Shown piece by piece: positions 8,233 through 16,536 of a DNA stretch of 39,415 bases (its first letter is position 1; the number at the start of each line of letters is the position of its first letter). The position numbers were made by a program, and so were the translations under genes. Origin of the DNA: Gordonia otitidis NBRC 100426 (GTDB lineage Bacteria > Actinomycetota > Actinomycetes > Mycobacteriales > Mycobacteriaceae). A model generated the notes under the pieces. That model did no database searches and was not told the DNA's origin. It saw only the letters and a program-made list of their open reading frames with translations. The stretch is from positions 1 through 39,415 of the forward strand of contig NZ_BAFB01000232.1 in the NCBI RefSeq assembly GCF_000248075.1, in the 5' to 3' direction.

Positions 8233-8303
8233 GCACATACATCAGTGCATAGTCGTCAGTGCGCACGCGTCAGGCAAAGGGCAGGGCGTGCACATACGTC
8301 AGG
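8233..8303. repeat. 14-bp tandem repeats upstream of the TOMM-like gene
   Basis: Three head-to-tail units lie at 8233-8246 (GCACATACATCAGT), 8247-8260 (GCATAGTCGTCAGT) and 8261-8274 (GCGCACGCGTCAGG). A fourth copy at 8290-8303 (GCACATACGTCAGG) follows a 15-base gap, about one unit. All end in the core RTCAG. The array lies 107-180 bases upstream of the TOMM-like start, between two same-strand genes. Confidence 0.8.
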
Positions 8304-8357
8304 GCTCGAGCGCGTGTCGCACGTGTAGGAGGTGCGCGACCGCAGAGGGCGCGGACG

Positions 8358-9896
8358 TCAGTCGTCAGCCTTGGTCCCCGAACTGCCGTCGTCGCCTTCT
8401 GCGCCGCCGGATTCGGGCTTCCCGTCGGAATCACGCTGTGCCTCCGACGACGGCGTGGCGTCGGACGCAGACCCGCCGGACGTGTTCTCCGCCTCCTCGG
8501 CGAGCGTGCGCTCGAGCTCGGCGATCGCCTCGTCGATACCTCCCACGTCTCCGCCGATCACACGATCGATGAAGCCCGCCGGGTTGTCGAGATCGTCGGC
8601 GTCAGGCATCAGATCGGGGTGCGCCCAGACGCCGTCACGCGTGGAGATGTCGCTCGCCTCGACAAGTGAACGCCACAGTGCCGACGCCTCGCGGACCTTG
8701 CGCGGACGCAACTCGAGTCCGACGAGCGTGGCGAACGTCTGCTCGGCCGGTCCACCGGAGGCGCGGCGTCGACGCATGGTTTCGGTGAGGGCCGCCGTGC
8801 TCGGGATTCGATCCGAAAGCGCCTGCGACACAACCTGTTCCACCCAACCCTCGACGAGTGCGAGCAGGGTCTCCAGTCGGCTGAGAGCCGCCTTCTGCTC
8901 CGGAGTGGTCGTCGGCTCGAAGGATGCGGACGAGCTCATCAGCTCCTCGAGCTTCGACGGATCGGAGAACAGCTGCGCCGGATCGATGTTGGCCGTCAGA
9001 TCGGTGATACCGCTGAAGTCGACGGTGATACCGCGTGCATACTCCTCCACGGTCGCGAAAAGTCGCTGACGCAACCACGGCACGTGTGTGAACAGTCGCA
9101 GATGCGCGGCCTCGCGTGCGGCGAGGAACACGACGATCTCCTGTGCGGGCTGCTCGAGCCCATCGGCGAAGGACGCGATCGCCTCGGGCAACAGAACTGC
9201 CTCACCCTCGGGCGCCAGCGGCAGGCCGATGTCGGTGGACGTGAGCACCTCCTTGGCAAGCTGCCCTAGCCCCTGCCCCAGCTGGGTGCCGAAAGCCATC
9301 CCGCTCATCTGGGTCAGCATGCCCATCATGGGCCCGGCGAACTGCGCGGCCTCGGGAGGTAGGTTCTGCTCCCAGGTACGCGACAGCTGTTGAGCCACCG
9401 GATCGCACAGGCGCTTCCAGGTGGGCATCGTCTGCTCGAGCCATTGCACGGGCGTCCACGCGACCGACTTGCTCACACCACCGGGAAGGGTGGTGGCGTC
9501 GTCGAGCCATACGTCGGCGAGACGTACAGCGTCGGTGACCGCGCTCGTCTCCTTCTCCAGCACGGGGGTGAAGTTCCCGATCTGCTGGCGAGCGAGATTG
9601 GATGCGAGGTCGTAATTGACCGGCCCGGAACCCTGGTTACCGCCGAATCCGAAGGAGCCGGAACCCATTCCGCTCAGCATGCTGCCGAGCTGACTGAACA
9701 TCTGACCGAGGGCCGAGGGGTCGAGCGACTCACCGCCGAGCGCGAATCCGAACGGATTCTGGGCGGAGTCACCACCGCCGGGAGCGCCACCGGACGCACC
9801 GCTGCCCTTGTCGTGACGGTTCTGGTCGCCGTTCTTGTCACGGTTGTTGTCGTCACCGTCACCGTGCGAGGAGAATCCGAAGGGCAAATCACTCAT
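8358..9896 (-). CDS. DUF2342 zincin-like metalloprotease (Rv3195-like)
   Basis: This protein of about 512 residues has a low-complexity Gly/Asp/Asn-rich N terminus (about residues 1-95). A helical domain follows, containing LAAREAAHLRLFTHVPWL, the signature of the Zincin_2/DUF2342 family. The family is classed with metallopeptidases by fold, yet the visible motif is E-A-A-H rather than canonical HExxH, so proteolysis is unproven. The C terminus is acidic and Ser-rich (about the last 50 residues). ATG 9896 follows GGAAGG closely and is chosen over an upstream extension. The gene is divergent from the PDZ/Lon-like protease, sharing the 23-bp repeat region. It is followed on the same strand by the TOMM-like gene after a 231-base gap containing tandem repeats. 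Confidence 0.8.
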   Translation of the reverse strand: MSDLPFGFSSHGDGDDNNRDKNGDQNRHDKGSGASGGAPGGGDSAQNPFGFALGGESLDPSALGQMFSQLGSMLSGMGSGSFGFGGNQGSGPVNYDLASNLARQQIGNFTPVLEKETSAVTDAVRLADVWLDDATTLPGGVSKSVAWTPVQWLEQTMPTWKRLCDPVAQQLSRTWEQNLPPEAAQFAGPMMGMLTQMSGMAFGTQLGQGLGQLAKEVLTSTDIGLPLAPEGEAVLLPEAIASFADGLEQPAQEIVVFLAAREAAHLRLFTHVPWLRQRLFATVEEYARGITVDFSGITDLTANIDPAQLFSDPSKLEELMSSSASFEPTTTPEQKAALSRLETLLALVEGWVEQVVSQALSDRIPSTAALTETMRRRRASGGPAEQTFATLVGLELRPRKVREASALWRSLVEASDISTRDGVWAHPDLMPDADDLDNPAGFIDRVIGGDVGGIDEAIAELERTLAEEAENTSGGSASDATPSSEAQRDSDGKPESGGAEGDDGSSGTKADD

Positions 9897-10045
9897 GCCT
9901 TCCACGGTACCGTCCGGGCGCGGCGGCCGGTGACCTCGGAGCGTTCGCCTTGAGCGTAGTTCGCTCAATGATCTCGCCGCTGGTTGTCGACGCTGCGCGG
10001 CATCGGCTCACCCGTTCCGCACCCGGCCAGATGCGCTGGCCGCTC

Positions 10046-10091
10046 GCGACTGGATGCATGTGCCGCACGCGACTGGATGCATGTGCCGCAC
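10046..10091. repeat. 23-bp perfect direct repeat between divergent protease genes
   Basis: Two identical units, 10046-10068 and 10069-10091, lie head to tail. Each contains ACTGGATGCATGTGCC with the palindrome ATGCAT. They lie just upstream of the PDZ/Lon-like gene start (10116) and 150-195 bases from the zincin start on the other strand. The spacing of about two helical turns would suit a dimeric regulator, but a neutral duplication is equally possible. Confidence 0.95.
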
Positions 10092-10115
10092 GCGGCGTCG
10101 ATTATGGTGGGCGGA

Positions 10116-11171
10116 ATGACAGGTCCCGCAACGATGGTGCGGCAGCATTCCCGCCGGATCGCCACCATCGCCGTGACGACATTGCTTCTGCTCATCCTCA
10201 TCGTCGTCGGCACGACGGTCCAGGTGCCCTTCGTCGCACTCGGCCCCGGCCCGACCGTCAACACACTTGGTGACCTCGACGACAAGCCCGTCGTCGACAT
10301 CACGGGCACGCAGGTCGATCCGACGACCGGCAACCTCAACCTCACCACGGTGTCGGTGAACGACGGACTCACCTTGTTCGACTCGATGCGGCTGTGGCTG
10401 TCGGGGCGATACACGGTGCAACCGCGCGAGCAGATCTTCCCGCCGGACCAGACGACAGAGCAGGTGCAGGAACAGAACCAGCAGCAGATGTCGGGCTCGG
10501 AGAGCACGGCGACCGCCGCCGCGCTGCGCCACCTCGACCGTCCGACGAAACTCGTCGTCGACTCTGTGGCATCCGACGGGCCGTCGTCGAAGGTGTTGCG
10601 GCAGGGCGATGTGATCTTGTCAGTCGGCGGAACCCCGGTGTCGACGTCCGAGGACGTGCAGTCGGCCGTACGCGCACAGAAGCCCGGCGCGCAGATCCCC
10701 ATGGACATCGAACGTGCAGGCACCCGGCAGACCGTCACCGTCACCGCCGGGAGTCGACCCGACGCCGAGGACGTGGCCTACATCGGACTCACGCCGGACG
10801 TCGTCAACGCCGACCCGAACCTGAAGATCACCTACAACGTCGGCGACATCGGCGGACCGTCGGCCGGGTTGATGCTCACGCTCGCGGTGATCGATCGACT
10901 CTCGCCCGGCGAACTGACCGGAGGCAAGTTCATCGCGGGCACCGGAACGATCGCCGACGATGGGAAGGTCGGACCGATCGGCGGGATAACGCACAAGACC
11001 CGCGCAGCCCGCGAGGCGGGGGCAACGGTGTTCCTGGTGCCCGAGAACAACTGCAGGGAGGCCACATCCGACGCCCCCGACGGGCTGCAACTGGTGAAAG
11101 TCAGTTCGCTCGATTCGGCGCTCTCGGCCCTCGACGACGTCCGGAGCGGGAAGGACGCGCCGCACTGCTGA
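10116..11171 (+). CDS. PDZ-domain Lon-like membrane serine protease (YlbL family)
   Basis: This is a 351-residue protein. It has an N-terminal membrane anchor (IATIAVTTLLLLILIVVGTTV), then the family segment VPFVALGPGPTVNTLG, a PDZ domain (about residues 140-225, VLRQGDVILSVGG), and a Lon protease C-domain. The catalytic serine is S249 in GGPSAGLM, and the lysine is probably K294 in GITHKTRAAREAG. The protease domain should face outward, as in Bacillus YlbL. No AAA module is present, so it is ATP-independent. The ATG at 10116 is chosen over ATG 10104 and ATG 10134; GGTGGG precedes it. The M. tuberculosis counterpart is Rv3194c. Confidence 0.92.
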   Translation: MTGPATMVRQHSRRIATIAVTTLLLLILIVVGTTVQVPFVALGPGPTVNTLGDLDDKPVVDITGTQVDPTTGNLNLTTVSVNDGLTLFDSMRLWLSGRYTVQPREQIFPPDQTTEQVQEQNQQQMSGSESTATAAALRHLDRPTKLVVDSVASDGPSSKVLRQGDVILSVGGTPVSTSEDVQSAVRAQKPGAQIPMDIERAGTRQTVTVTAGSRPDAEDVAYIGLTPDVVNADPNLKITYNVGDIGGPSAGLMLTLAVIDRLSPGELTGGKFIAGTGTIADDGKVGPIGGITHKTRAAREAGATVFLVPENNCREATSDAPDGLQLVKVSSLDSALSALDDVRSGKDAPHC

Positions 11172-11273
11172 GGTCGCGGTGTCGAATCCGAGGATGCGGG
11201 CGCCGCAGAACACATCTCGCGATCAGATACACATTCAGCTGGTGACACACACCTTCAGCTCTGACGGCCCGCG

Positions 11274-11915
11274 CTAGGTGCGGTCATCAAGCGTCGCCGC
11301 GAGTGCAGCCTGAAGCGTCGACGCCAGCTCCGGATGCGTGAGGAGCTCCATCGGCGCGTCGGGATCGTCGTCGGGTGAGGGTTGTAACCGCATCAACGAC
11401 AACGTCTTCCGGTCACGCAACGCTCCGACGGCCAGCCGTGCTGTGCGCGCGTCCGGGTGTGCGCGTGCGGCGGTGCGTGCCGCCGACTCGCTGGCGTCCT
11501 GATCGCCGAGAAGCGGTTCGAATGCCGAGTCGAGGTCGCCCTCGGCGTCCGGCGGCAGTACGACGATCTCGAGGACCAGTGCAACGCCCTCGACCGGTGG
11601 TGGCCACGACGCCGTCGCCAGGAACTCCTCGAGTTGCGCGTAGGGCTCGTCGCCGTTCGCGACCTCGAGAGGTTCCTGAGCCACGGGGCTGAGCGCCGAA
11701 TCGTCATCGGCGTCGACCAACTCGGGATTCTGCGCGGCGATGAGGCTCGTCGGTACCAGAGCGAACAACTGCGGCGGCTGACCCCAACCGCCGAGCTCGA
11801 CGTGGTCGAGGATGTCGTGCAGCGCGCGCCCGAGATCATCGGGGGAGAATCCCGGAACGTCCGATGAGAAGTCGTCTGCGCCCGTGTGGCCGGGGCCGTT
11901 GTGCTCGTCGGTCAT
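11274..11915 (-). CDS. PPA1309-family protein
   Basis: This is an acidic protein of about 213 residues without signal peptide or membrane segment. It has the segments ALHDILDHVELGGWGQPPQLFALVPT and TARLAVGALRDRKTLSLMRL, which I recognise as the actinobacterial PPA1309 family of unknown function. No catalytic motif is visible. ATG 11915 is preferred; the frame is open further upstream to 12218, but that extension overlaps the UPF0182 start and is Arg/Pro-rich. No clear ribosome site precedes the ATG. It converges on the PDZ/Lon-like gene and is divergent from the UPF0182 gene, an arrangement conserved in related genomes. Confidence 0.8.
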   Translation of the reverse strand: MTDEHNGPGHTGADDFSSDVPGFSPDDLGRALHDILDHVELGGWGQPPQLFALVPTSLIAAQNPELVDADDDSALSPVAQEPLEVANGDEPYAQLEEFLATASWPPPVEGVALVLEIVVLPPDAEGDLDSAFEPLLGDQDASESAARTAARAHPDARTARLAVGALRDRKTLSLMRLQPSPDDDPDAPMELLTHPELASTLQAALAATLDDRT

Positions 11916-12096
11916 GGCTGTCAATAGTGCCTTCTGCGCTACCGCGACGTCGCGGGACCACAGGATCCGGTGACCTCGGTGTCGGGCCAGTACAGTGAAT
12001 GCCACGATCGCGCCGAGTGGTGCGAGCCAACCCGGAGATGTCCGGAATGACCGAACCGGGCGGACCCCGGAACGATGGCACTGGGAGAGTGGGTTA

Positions 12097-15072
12097 GTGG
12101 GCGTACGCGGGCCGGCGGGCATGCCGACACTGTCGCGCAGAAGCAAGATCGCCATCGGGGTGGGAGTCGCCATCCTCGTGATATTGCTGGTCGGGCCCAG
12201 GCTCGTCAGCATCATCACCGACTGGCTCTGGATGTCGGACGTCGGCTACACCGGAGTGTTCTCGCGGATTCTCTGGACGCGCATCGCCTTGTTCTTCATC
12301 GTCGGCATCGTGGCGGGTGGACTGATCTTCGGCGCCATCGCGCTCGCGTATCGATCACGCCCGGTCTTCGTGCCGGCGAGCGGACCCAATGATCCGCTCG
12401 CGCGCTACCGGGCGTCGATCATGGGACACATCCGGTGGTATGCCCTCATCCCGCCGATTCTCGTCGGCCTGATCTTCGCCCTGGTCGCGCAGGGCTCGTG
12501 GGCCACAGTCCAGACCTTCCTCCACGGGACCGAATTCGGCCAGCGCGACCCGCAATTCGGGCTCGACGTCGGGTTCTACGCCTTCGATCTGCCGTTCTAT
12601 CGCTTCATCCTGAACATCCTGTTCGTGGTCGTGGTGATCTCGTTCTTCGCGAACCTGATCACCCACTACCTGTTCGGCGGGATCAGGCTCGGTGGTGGCG
12701 GCAACTCGATCACCAACGCCGCGCGCATCCAGCTGGCCGTCCTCGCCGGAACCTTCCTGCTGCTCAAGGCCGTGTCGTACTGGCTCGACCGCTACTCACT
12801 GCTGTCGAGTCAGCGCAAACAGGAGATCTTCACCGGCGCGAGCTACACCGACATCAACGCGGTGCTGCCGTCGAAGCTGATCCTGATGGTCGTTGCGATC
12901 ATCTGTGCCGTCGCGTTCTTCGCGGGCGCTGTGCTGCGCGATCTGCGCATCCCCGCGCTCGCGACCGTGCTGATGCTGTTCACCGCGCTGGTGATGGGCG
13001 TCGGATGGCCGCTGGCCATGGAGCAGTTCTCGGTCAAGCCGAATGCGGCGCAGAAAGAACTCGAGTACATCCAACGAAACATGGACGCGACCAAACGTGC
13101 CTACGGTCTCGTCGACGGCACCAACGTCGTCTACCAACGCAACTGGACTCAGGAACCCGCGGATCCTGTTGCCGTCAACAACGACACCGCGACGCTGTCG
13201 AACATCAGGGTGCTCGACCCCAACGTGATCGAGCCCGCGTTCACGCAGCGGCAGAAGCTCAAGAACTTCTACGGATTCCCGACGCAGCTCGCGGTCGATC
13301 GTTACGACGTCGACGGCCAGCAGCGTGACTTCATCGTCGCCGCGCGCGAACTCGATCCCAGCAAGTTCGACGCCAACCAGCAGAACTGGATCAACAAACA
13401 CACCGTCTTCACGCACGGAAACGGCTTCATCGCGGCGCAGGCGAACACCGTCGACGAGGCGTCGTCGGACGCGGAAAGTGACCGCGGTGGTCTGCCGGTT
13501 TTCGCAGTGAGTGACCTGGAGAACTATCAGACCGACGATTACAAGGCGAACGCGCCGATCAAGGTGACCCAGCCGCGAATCTACTTCGGTGAACTGATCG
13601 CCAAGGTCGATCCCGATTACGCGATCGTCGGTTCGACCGGCGGCGACAAGGAGTACGACCTCGACGGAAAGAACTACACCTACAGCGCCGATTCCGGTGT
13701 CTCACTGGGCAACTGGTTCAACCGCGTCCTGTACTCGGTCAAATACACCGAGCGCAACATCTTACTCTCGGGTGCCATCAACTCCAACTCGAAGATCATC
13801 TACAACCGCGACCCCCGCGACCGCGTCAAGAAGGTCGCGCCCTGGCTGACGGTCGACTCCAAGACCTACCCGTCGGTCATGGCCGACGGATCGATCAAGT
13901 GGATCGTCGACGGCTACACCACACTCGAGACGTACCCGTACGCGCAGAAGACGTCGCTGCAGGACGCGACGACCGACGCGCAGGAGCTCAATCGTGGTCA
14001 GACCGGCCGCACCCAGGCGAACAAGCAGGTGTCCTACGTGCGCAACTCGGTCAAGGCGACCGTCGACGCATACACCGGCAAGGTGACCCTCTACCAGGTC
14101 GATCAGGATGATCCCGTGTTGAAGACCTGGATGAAGGTCTTCCCCGGAACGGTCAAGCCGCGCAGTGAGTTCGACAAGCAGACCGACCTGAAGCAGCACG
14201 TGCGCTACCCGGAGGATCTGTTCAAACTCCAGCGCACACTGCTGTCGCGGTATCACGTGTCCGACCCGGGAACGTTCTTCCGCAGCAACGATTTCTGGTC
14301 GATTCCCAACGATCCGACGAACGACGATGCCGCACGGCAGGGACTCAGTCAGCCGCCGTACTACTTCACCGCGGCATCGCCGTCGGGCCCGCAGGCCGAG
14401 TTCCAGCTCACCACGGTGATGAACGGTCTCAACAGCCGGTTCCTCTCCGCGTACATGACGGCCTCCTCCGATCCTGAGGACTACGGCAAGATCACCGTCA
14501 AGACACTGCCGACGACCAAACAGACCGTCGGCCCGCAGCAGGCGCAGGAGAACATGAAGAGCGCCGGGCCTGTGGCGTCCGACCGAAAACAGGTCGAGGA
14601 CACCACCAAGGTCACCTACGGCAACCTGTTGACGCTTCCGGTCGGGCAGAACGGCGTGCTCTACATGGAGCCGATGTACACGCAGTCGAAGACAGACGAC
14701 TCGGCGATTCCGAAGCTGTACCGCGTGCTGGTGTATTTCAACGCGGCCAGCAACGAAGCCAGGGTGGGTTATCGGGCGACAGTGGCCGAAGCGCTGCGAG
14801 ACGTCGGGATTTCTCCCGCGCAGGTGACCGCTCCGGAGAACGGGCCGGTCGACGTCGGGGATGACGGCCAGCAGCCGATCGCCACACCGACACAACCCGA
14901 CCAGCAGGGGCCGTCGAGTCCGCAGCGTGACGCCGCGGTGAAGGAGATCGGCGCCGCGCTCGGCCAGCTCAAGGATGCGCAGAGCAAGGGCGACTTCACC
15001 GCATACGGGCAGGCCCTCGATCGGCTCAACAAGGCTGTGCAGCAGTACGAGGCGCTGCCGTCGGGGAATTGA
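12097..15072 (+). CDS. UPF0182 family large membrane protein (Rv3193c-like)
   Basis: This is a protein of about 991 residues. The first about 320 residues hold seven likely membrane helices, for example IAIGVGVAILVILLVGPRLV and LILMVVAIICAVAFFAGAVL. A large hydrophilic outer domain follows (YDVDGQQRDFIVAAREL, YFGELIAKVDPDYAIV). The tail is Gln/Pro-rich and ends in a helical segment (AAVKEIGAALGQLKDAQSKG). UPF0182 proteins are found across Actinobacteria, and their function is unknown. GTG 12097 is chosen because GGGAG lies upstream and the resulting MGVRGPAGMPTLSRRSK start closely resembles the mycobacterial homologue; ATG 12121 is the alternative. It begins divergently from the PPA1309-family gene. 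Confidence 0.93.
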   Translation: MGVRGPAGMPTLSRRSKIAIGVGVAILVILLVGPRLVSIITDWLWMSDVGYTGVFSRILWTRIALFFIVGIVAGGLIFGAIALAYRSRPVFVPASGPNDPLARYRASIMGHIRWYALIPPILVGLIFALVAQGSWATVQTFLHGTEFGQRDPQFGLDVGFYAFDLPFYRFILNILFVVVVISFFANLITHYLFGGIRLGGGGNSITNAARIQLAVLAGTFLLLKAVSYWLDRYSLLSSQRKQEIFTGASYTDINAVLPSKLILMVVAIICAVAFFAGAVLRDLRIPALATVLMLFTALVMGVGWPLAMEQFSVKPNAAQKELEYIQRNMDATKRAYGLVDGTNVVYQRNWTQEPADPVAVNNDTATLSNIRVLDPNVIEPAFTQRQKLKNFYGFPTQLAVDRYDVDGQQRDFIVAARELDPSKFDANQQNWINKHTVFTHGNGFIAAQANTVDEASSDAESDRGGLPVFAVSDLENYQTDDYKANAPIKVTQPRIYFGELIAKVDPDYAIVGSTGGDKEYDLDGKNYTYSADSGVSLGNWFNRVLYSVKYTERNILLSGAINSNSKIIYNRDPRDRVKKVAPWLTVDSKTYPSVMADGSIKWIVDGYTTLETYPYAQKTSLQDATTDAQELNRGQTGRTQANKQVSYVRNSVKATVDAYTGKVTLYQVDQDDPVLKTWMKVFPGTVKPRSEFDKQTDLKQHVRYPEDLFKLQRTLLSRYHVSDPGTFFRSNDFWSIPNDPTNDDAARQGLSQPPYYFTAASPSGPQAEFQLTTVMNGLNSRFLSAYMTASSDPEDYGKITVKTLPTTKQTVGPQQAQENMKSAGPVASDRKQVEDTTKVTYGNLLTLPVGQNGVLYMEPMYTQSKTDDSAIPKLYRVLVYFNAASNEARVGYRATVAEALRDVGISPAQVTAPENGPVDVGDDGQQPIATPTQPDQQGPSSPQRDAAVKEIGAALGQLKDAQSKGDFTAYGQALDRLNKAVQQYEALPSGN

Positions 15073-15079
15073 TCGGCAC

Positions 15080-15118
15080 GACGACGCCGGGCCGTACGAG
15101 TCGCGGTCCGGCGTCGTC
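15080..15118 (+). terminator. Hairpin after the UPF0182 gene
   Basis: GACGACGCCGG (15080-15090) pairs perfectly with CCGGCGTCGTC (15108-15118) across a 17-base loop, eight bases after the stop codon. No T-run follows, so termination strength is uncertain. Confidence 0.6.
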
Positions 15119-15219
15119 AACTCGATGTGAAACTGTCGGGGTGACGTCGGTCACCCCGATGTCATTCTGGTGGTGTTTTGAGCATGTCGCCGCAGGTCAG
15201 GGGGGTCACGGTAATGGAT

Positions 15220-15249
15220 TTGCATCTGCATCGAACGCACCTGTAACGT
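15220..15249 (+). promoter_or_regulatory. Promoter of the initiator tRNA
   Basis: TTGCAT (15220-15225), an 18-base spacer and TAACGT (15244-15249) lie 12 bases before the mature 5' end of the tRNA. They fit a housekeeping sigma promoter with a very short 5' leader. Confidence 0.6.
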
Positions 15250-15261
15250 GGTGTTCAGCAA

Positions 15262-15335
15262 CGCGGGGTGGAGCAGCTCGGTAGCTCGCTGGGCTCATAA
15301 CCCAGAGGTCGCAGGTTCAAATCCTGTCCCCGCTA
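15262..15335 (+). tRNA. Initiator tRNA-fMet (CAT)
   Basis: The cloverleaf is complete: acceptor CGCGGGG/CCCCGCT, D arm GAGC/GCTC, anticodon arm CTGGG-CTCATAA-CCCAG with CAT at 15296-15298, and T arm GCAGG-TTCAAAT-CCTGT. Three features mark it as the initiator: the unpaired first position (C1 against T72), three consecutive G-C pairs at the base of the anticodon stem, and an A11-T24 pair in the D stem. The 3' CCA is not encoded (discriminator A is followed by CGA) and must be added by the CCA-adding enzyme. Confidence 0.96.
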
Positions 15336-15340
15336 CGAGA

Positions 15341-15388
15341 AATCCGGCCCGGCCGTAACGATCACGATCGTTACGGCCGGGCCGGATT
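15341..15388 (+). terminator. Perfect 22-bp hairpin after tRNA-fMet
   Basis: The arms 15341-15362 and 15367-15388 are perfectly complementary around the four-base loop CACG. The arms contain CCGGCCCGGCCGTAACGAT. The stem begins six bases after the tRNA end. It lacks a T-run but is very stable, so it probably ends the tRNA transcript. Confidence 0.8.
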
Positions 15389-15850
15389 CATATCGTCAGG
15401 CTCATGCTGATCCATCTGGGCTCGAAATGTGTTCTCGGCTCATCGGATGGACGAAACAACGCAACTGCGAGTTCGCGTTTCTGCGACGTGGCCGACGCAC
15501 CCGCATCGCTGCAGACGTTCGCTGCGATTTCGGGCAGCACATTCTTCGCACCGCGCAGTAGGCGCGTCGAGGCCCGTATTTCGCGACATCACGCCTCTGG
15601 TGATGAGCGAGTATCCGATATTCGCTAGACTCAATCCGATTCGACGATTATGTGTCCGGTTTGCGTCAGGTGGGGAAGCCGTACACAACCGTTCGGGGGG
15701 AAACACCGTGCGGTCGGCATCGCATTGTGCGCGAGCGCGATGCGATGAGCAGTCGTGCCACGCCGGTCACGGGGGGGGGTACTTCGTGCAGGCTCGTGCC
15801 GCGGCAGGGTCGTCGGATCATCGGCGTGACACGGAGGAGGGGAAGCCGAC
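15389..15850. other. Long intergenic region before lsr2 with a G9 tract
   Basis: These 462 bases hold no protein I recognise. Short frames such as 15404-15628 and 15652-15858 have no domain or supporting codon pattern. The region is less GC-rich than its surroundings between about 15600 and 15660 (TATTCGCTAGACTC). It contains a run of nine G at 15771-15779 and one of six near 15696. A strong ribosome site, GGAGGAGGGG, ends the region. It is probably the promoter and leader of the Lsr2 paralogue. Confidence 0.6.
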
Positions 15851-16177
15851 ATGGCTAAAAGAAAAGTCGTCAAGTTCGTCGACGATCTCGACGGGGCGGA
15901 ATTAGAAGAAGCTGTGACCGTTGTTTTCGGGTTGAACGGAAAACAGTACGAGTTCGACACGTCGCCCGCGCACGCCAAGGAATTCGCACAATCCCTGCAG
16001 AAGTATCTGGCAGTTTCCCGTTTGGCGAATGAATCAGGGAAACAGGGACGTCCGTCGAAGCGCGCGCACCCTCGGACGCAGGCGATTCGTGCGTGGGCGC
16101 GCGAGAACGGGTACGAGATCAGCAATCGCGGACGCATCTCGTCGGAGATCGTGTCGGCGTTCGAAGCCGCCGTCTGA
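15851..16177 (+). CDS. Lsr2-family nucleoid-associated protein (paralogue)
   Basis: This 108-residue protein follows the Lsr2 plan. The N-terminal dimerisation domain reads KVVKFVDDLDGAELEEAVTVVFGLNGKQYEFD. A short basic linker with QGRPSKR follows, then a C-terminal DNA-binding domain IRAWARENGYEISNRGRISSEIVSAF with the AT-hook-like RGR (93-95). Lsr2 is the H-NS analogue of Actinobacteria and silences AT-rich DNA. Sequence divergence from M. tuberculosis Lsr2 (for example no double-Gly/Arg linker) and the location away from lysS-clpC, where the main lsr2 usually lies, suggest a second copy. The ribosome site GGAGGAGGGG lies 8 bases before the ATG. Confidence 0.88.
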   Translation: MAKRKVVKFVDDLDGAELEEAVTVVFGLNGKQYEFDTSPAHAKEFAQSLQKYLAVSRLANESGKQGRPSKRAHPRTQAIRAWARENGYEISNRGRISSEIVSAFEAAV

Positions 16178-16216
16178 GTGGCCTGCGCGTCCGAAGTCCG
16201 CTGACGGTCTGAGCTT

Positions 16217-16246
16217 TTGCGACTCGCCGTGCCCCGGCGGTACTAA
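16217..16246 (+). promoter_or_regulatory. Promoter of the DUF2630 gene, leaderless type
   Basis: TTGCGA (16217-16222), an 18-base spacer and TACTAA (16241-16246) place the predicted transcription start at or within a few bases of the ATG at 16257, with no ribosome site between. Confidence 0.55.
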
Positions 16247-16256
16247 CGTGGTGGCC

Positions 16257-16505
16257 ATGGCCACCGACAAGCAGATTCACGAGCACATCACCGACCTCAT
16301 CGCCGAGGAGCACGAACTCCGTTCCAAGTTGGGGCGCGGCGACATCACGCCAGACGAGGAGAACTCGCGCCTGTCCCAGATCGAGGTATCCCTCGACCAG
16401 GCATGGGATCTCCTGCGCCAGCGTCAGGCGAAGCGCGACGCAGGACAGGACCCGGATGCGGCGTCGACCAGGCCTGCCGACGTCGTCGAGAAGTACCTGG
16501 ACTGA
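16257..16505 (+). CDS. DUF2630 family protein
   Basis: This 82-residue, strongly charged, helical protein reads MATDKQIHEHITDLIAEEHELRSKLGRGDITP. The central segment LSQIEVSLDQAWDLLRQRQAKRDAG and the C-terminal VVEKYLD are typical of the actinobacterial DUF2630 family. Much of it could form a coiled coil. Function is unknown. The ATG is probably leaderless (promoter annotated just upstream). The acyl-CoA synthetase gene begins 31 bases after its stop with its own ribosome site, so the two may be co-transcribed. Confidence 0.85.
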   Translation: MATDKQIHEHITDLIAEEHELRSKLGRGDITPDEENSRLSQIEVSLDQAWDLLRQRQAKRDAGQDPDAASTRPADVVEKYLD

Positions 16506-16536
16506 ATCGCCGCGAGGGGACGAAACGAGGCGTTCG

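Noticed and set aside
13762..15120. 452-codon minus-strand frame within the UPF0182 gene
   Set aside because: Shadow frame: no family resemblance and no start context.
15262..15335. Elongator tRNA-Met
   Set aside because: The position 1-72 mismatch, three G-C pairs in the anticodon stem and the A11-T24 pair identify the initiator.
15404..15628. 74-codon frame downstream of tRNA-fMet
   Set aside because: No ribosome site, no recognisable domain and no coding pattern; treated as intergenic.
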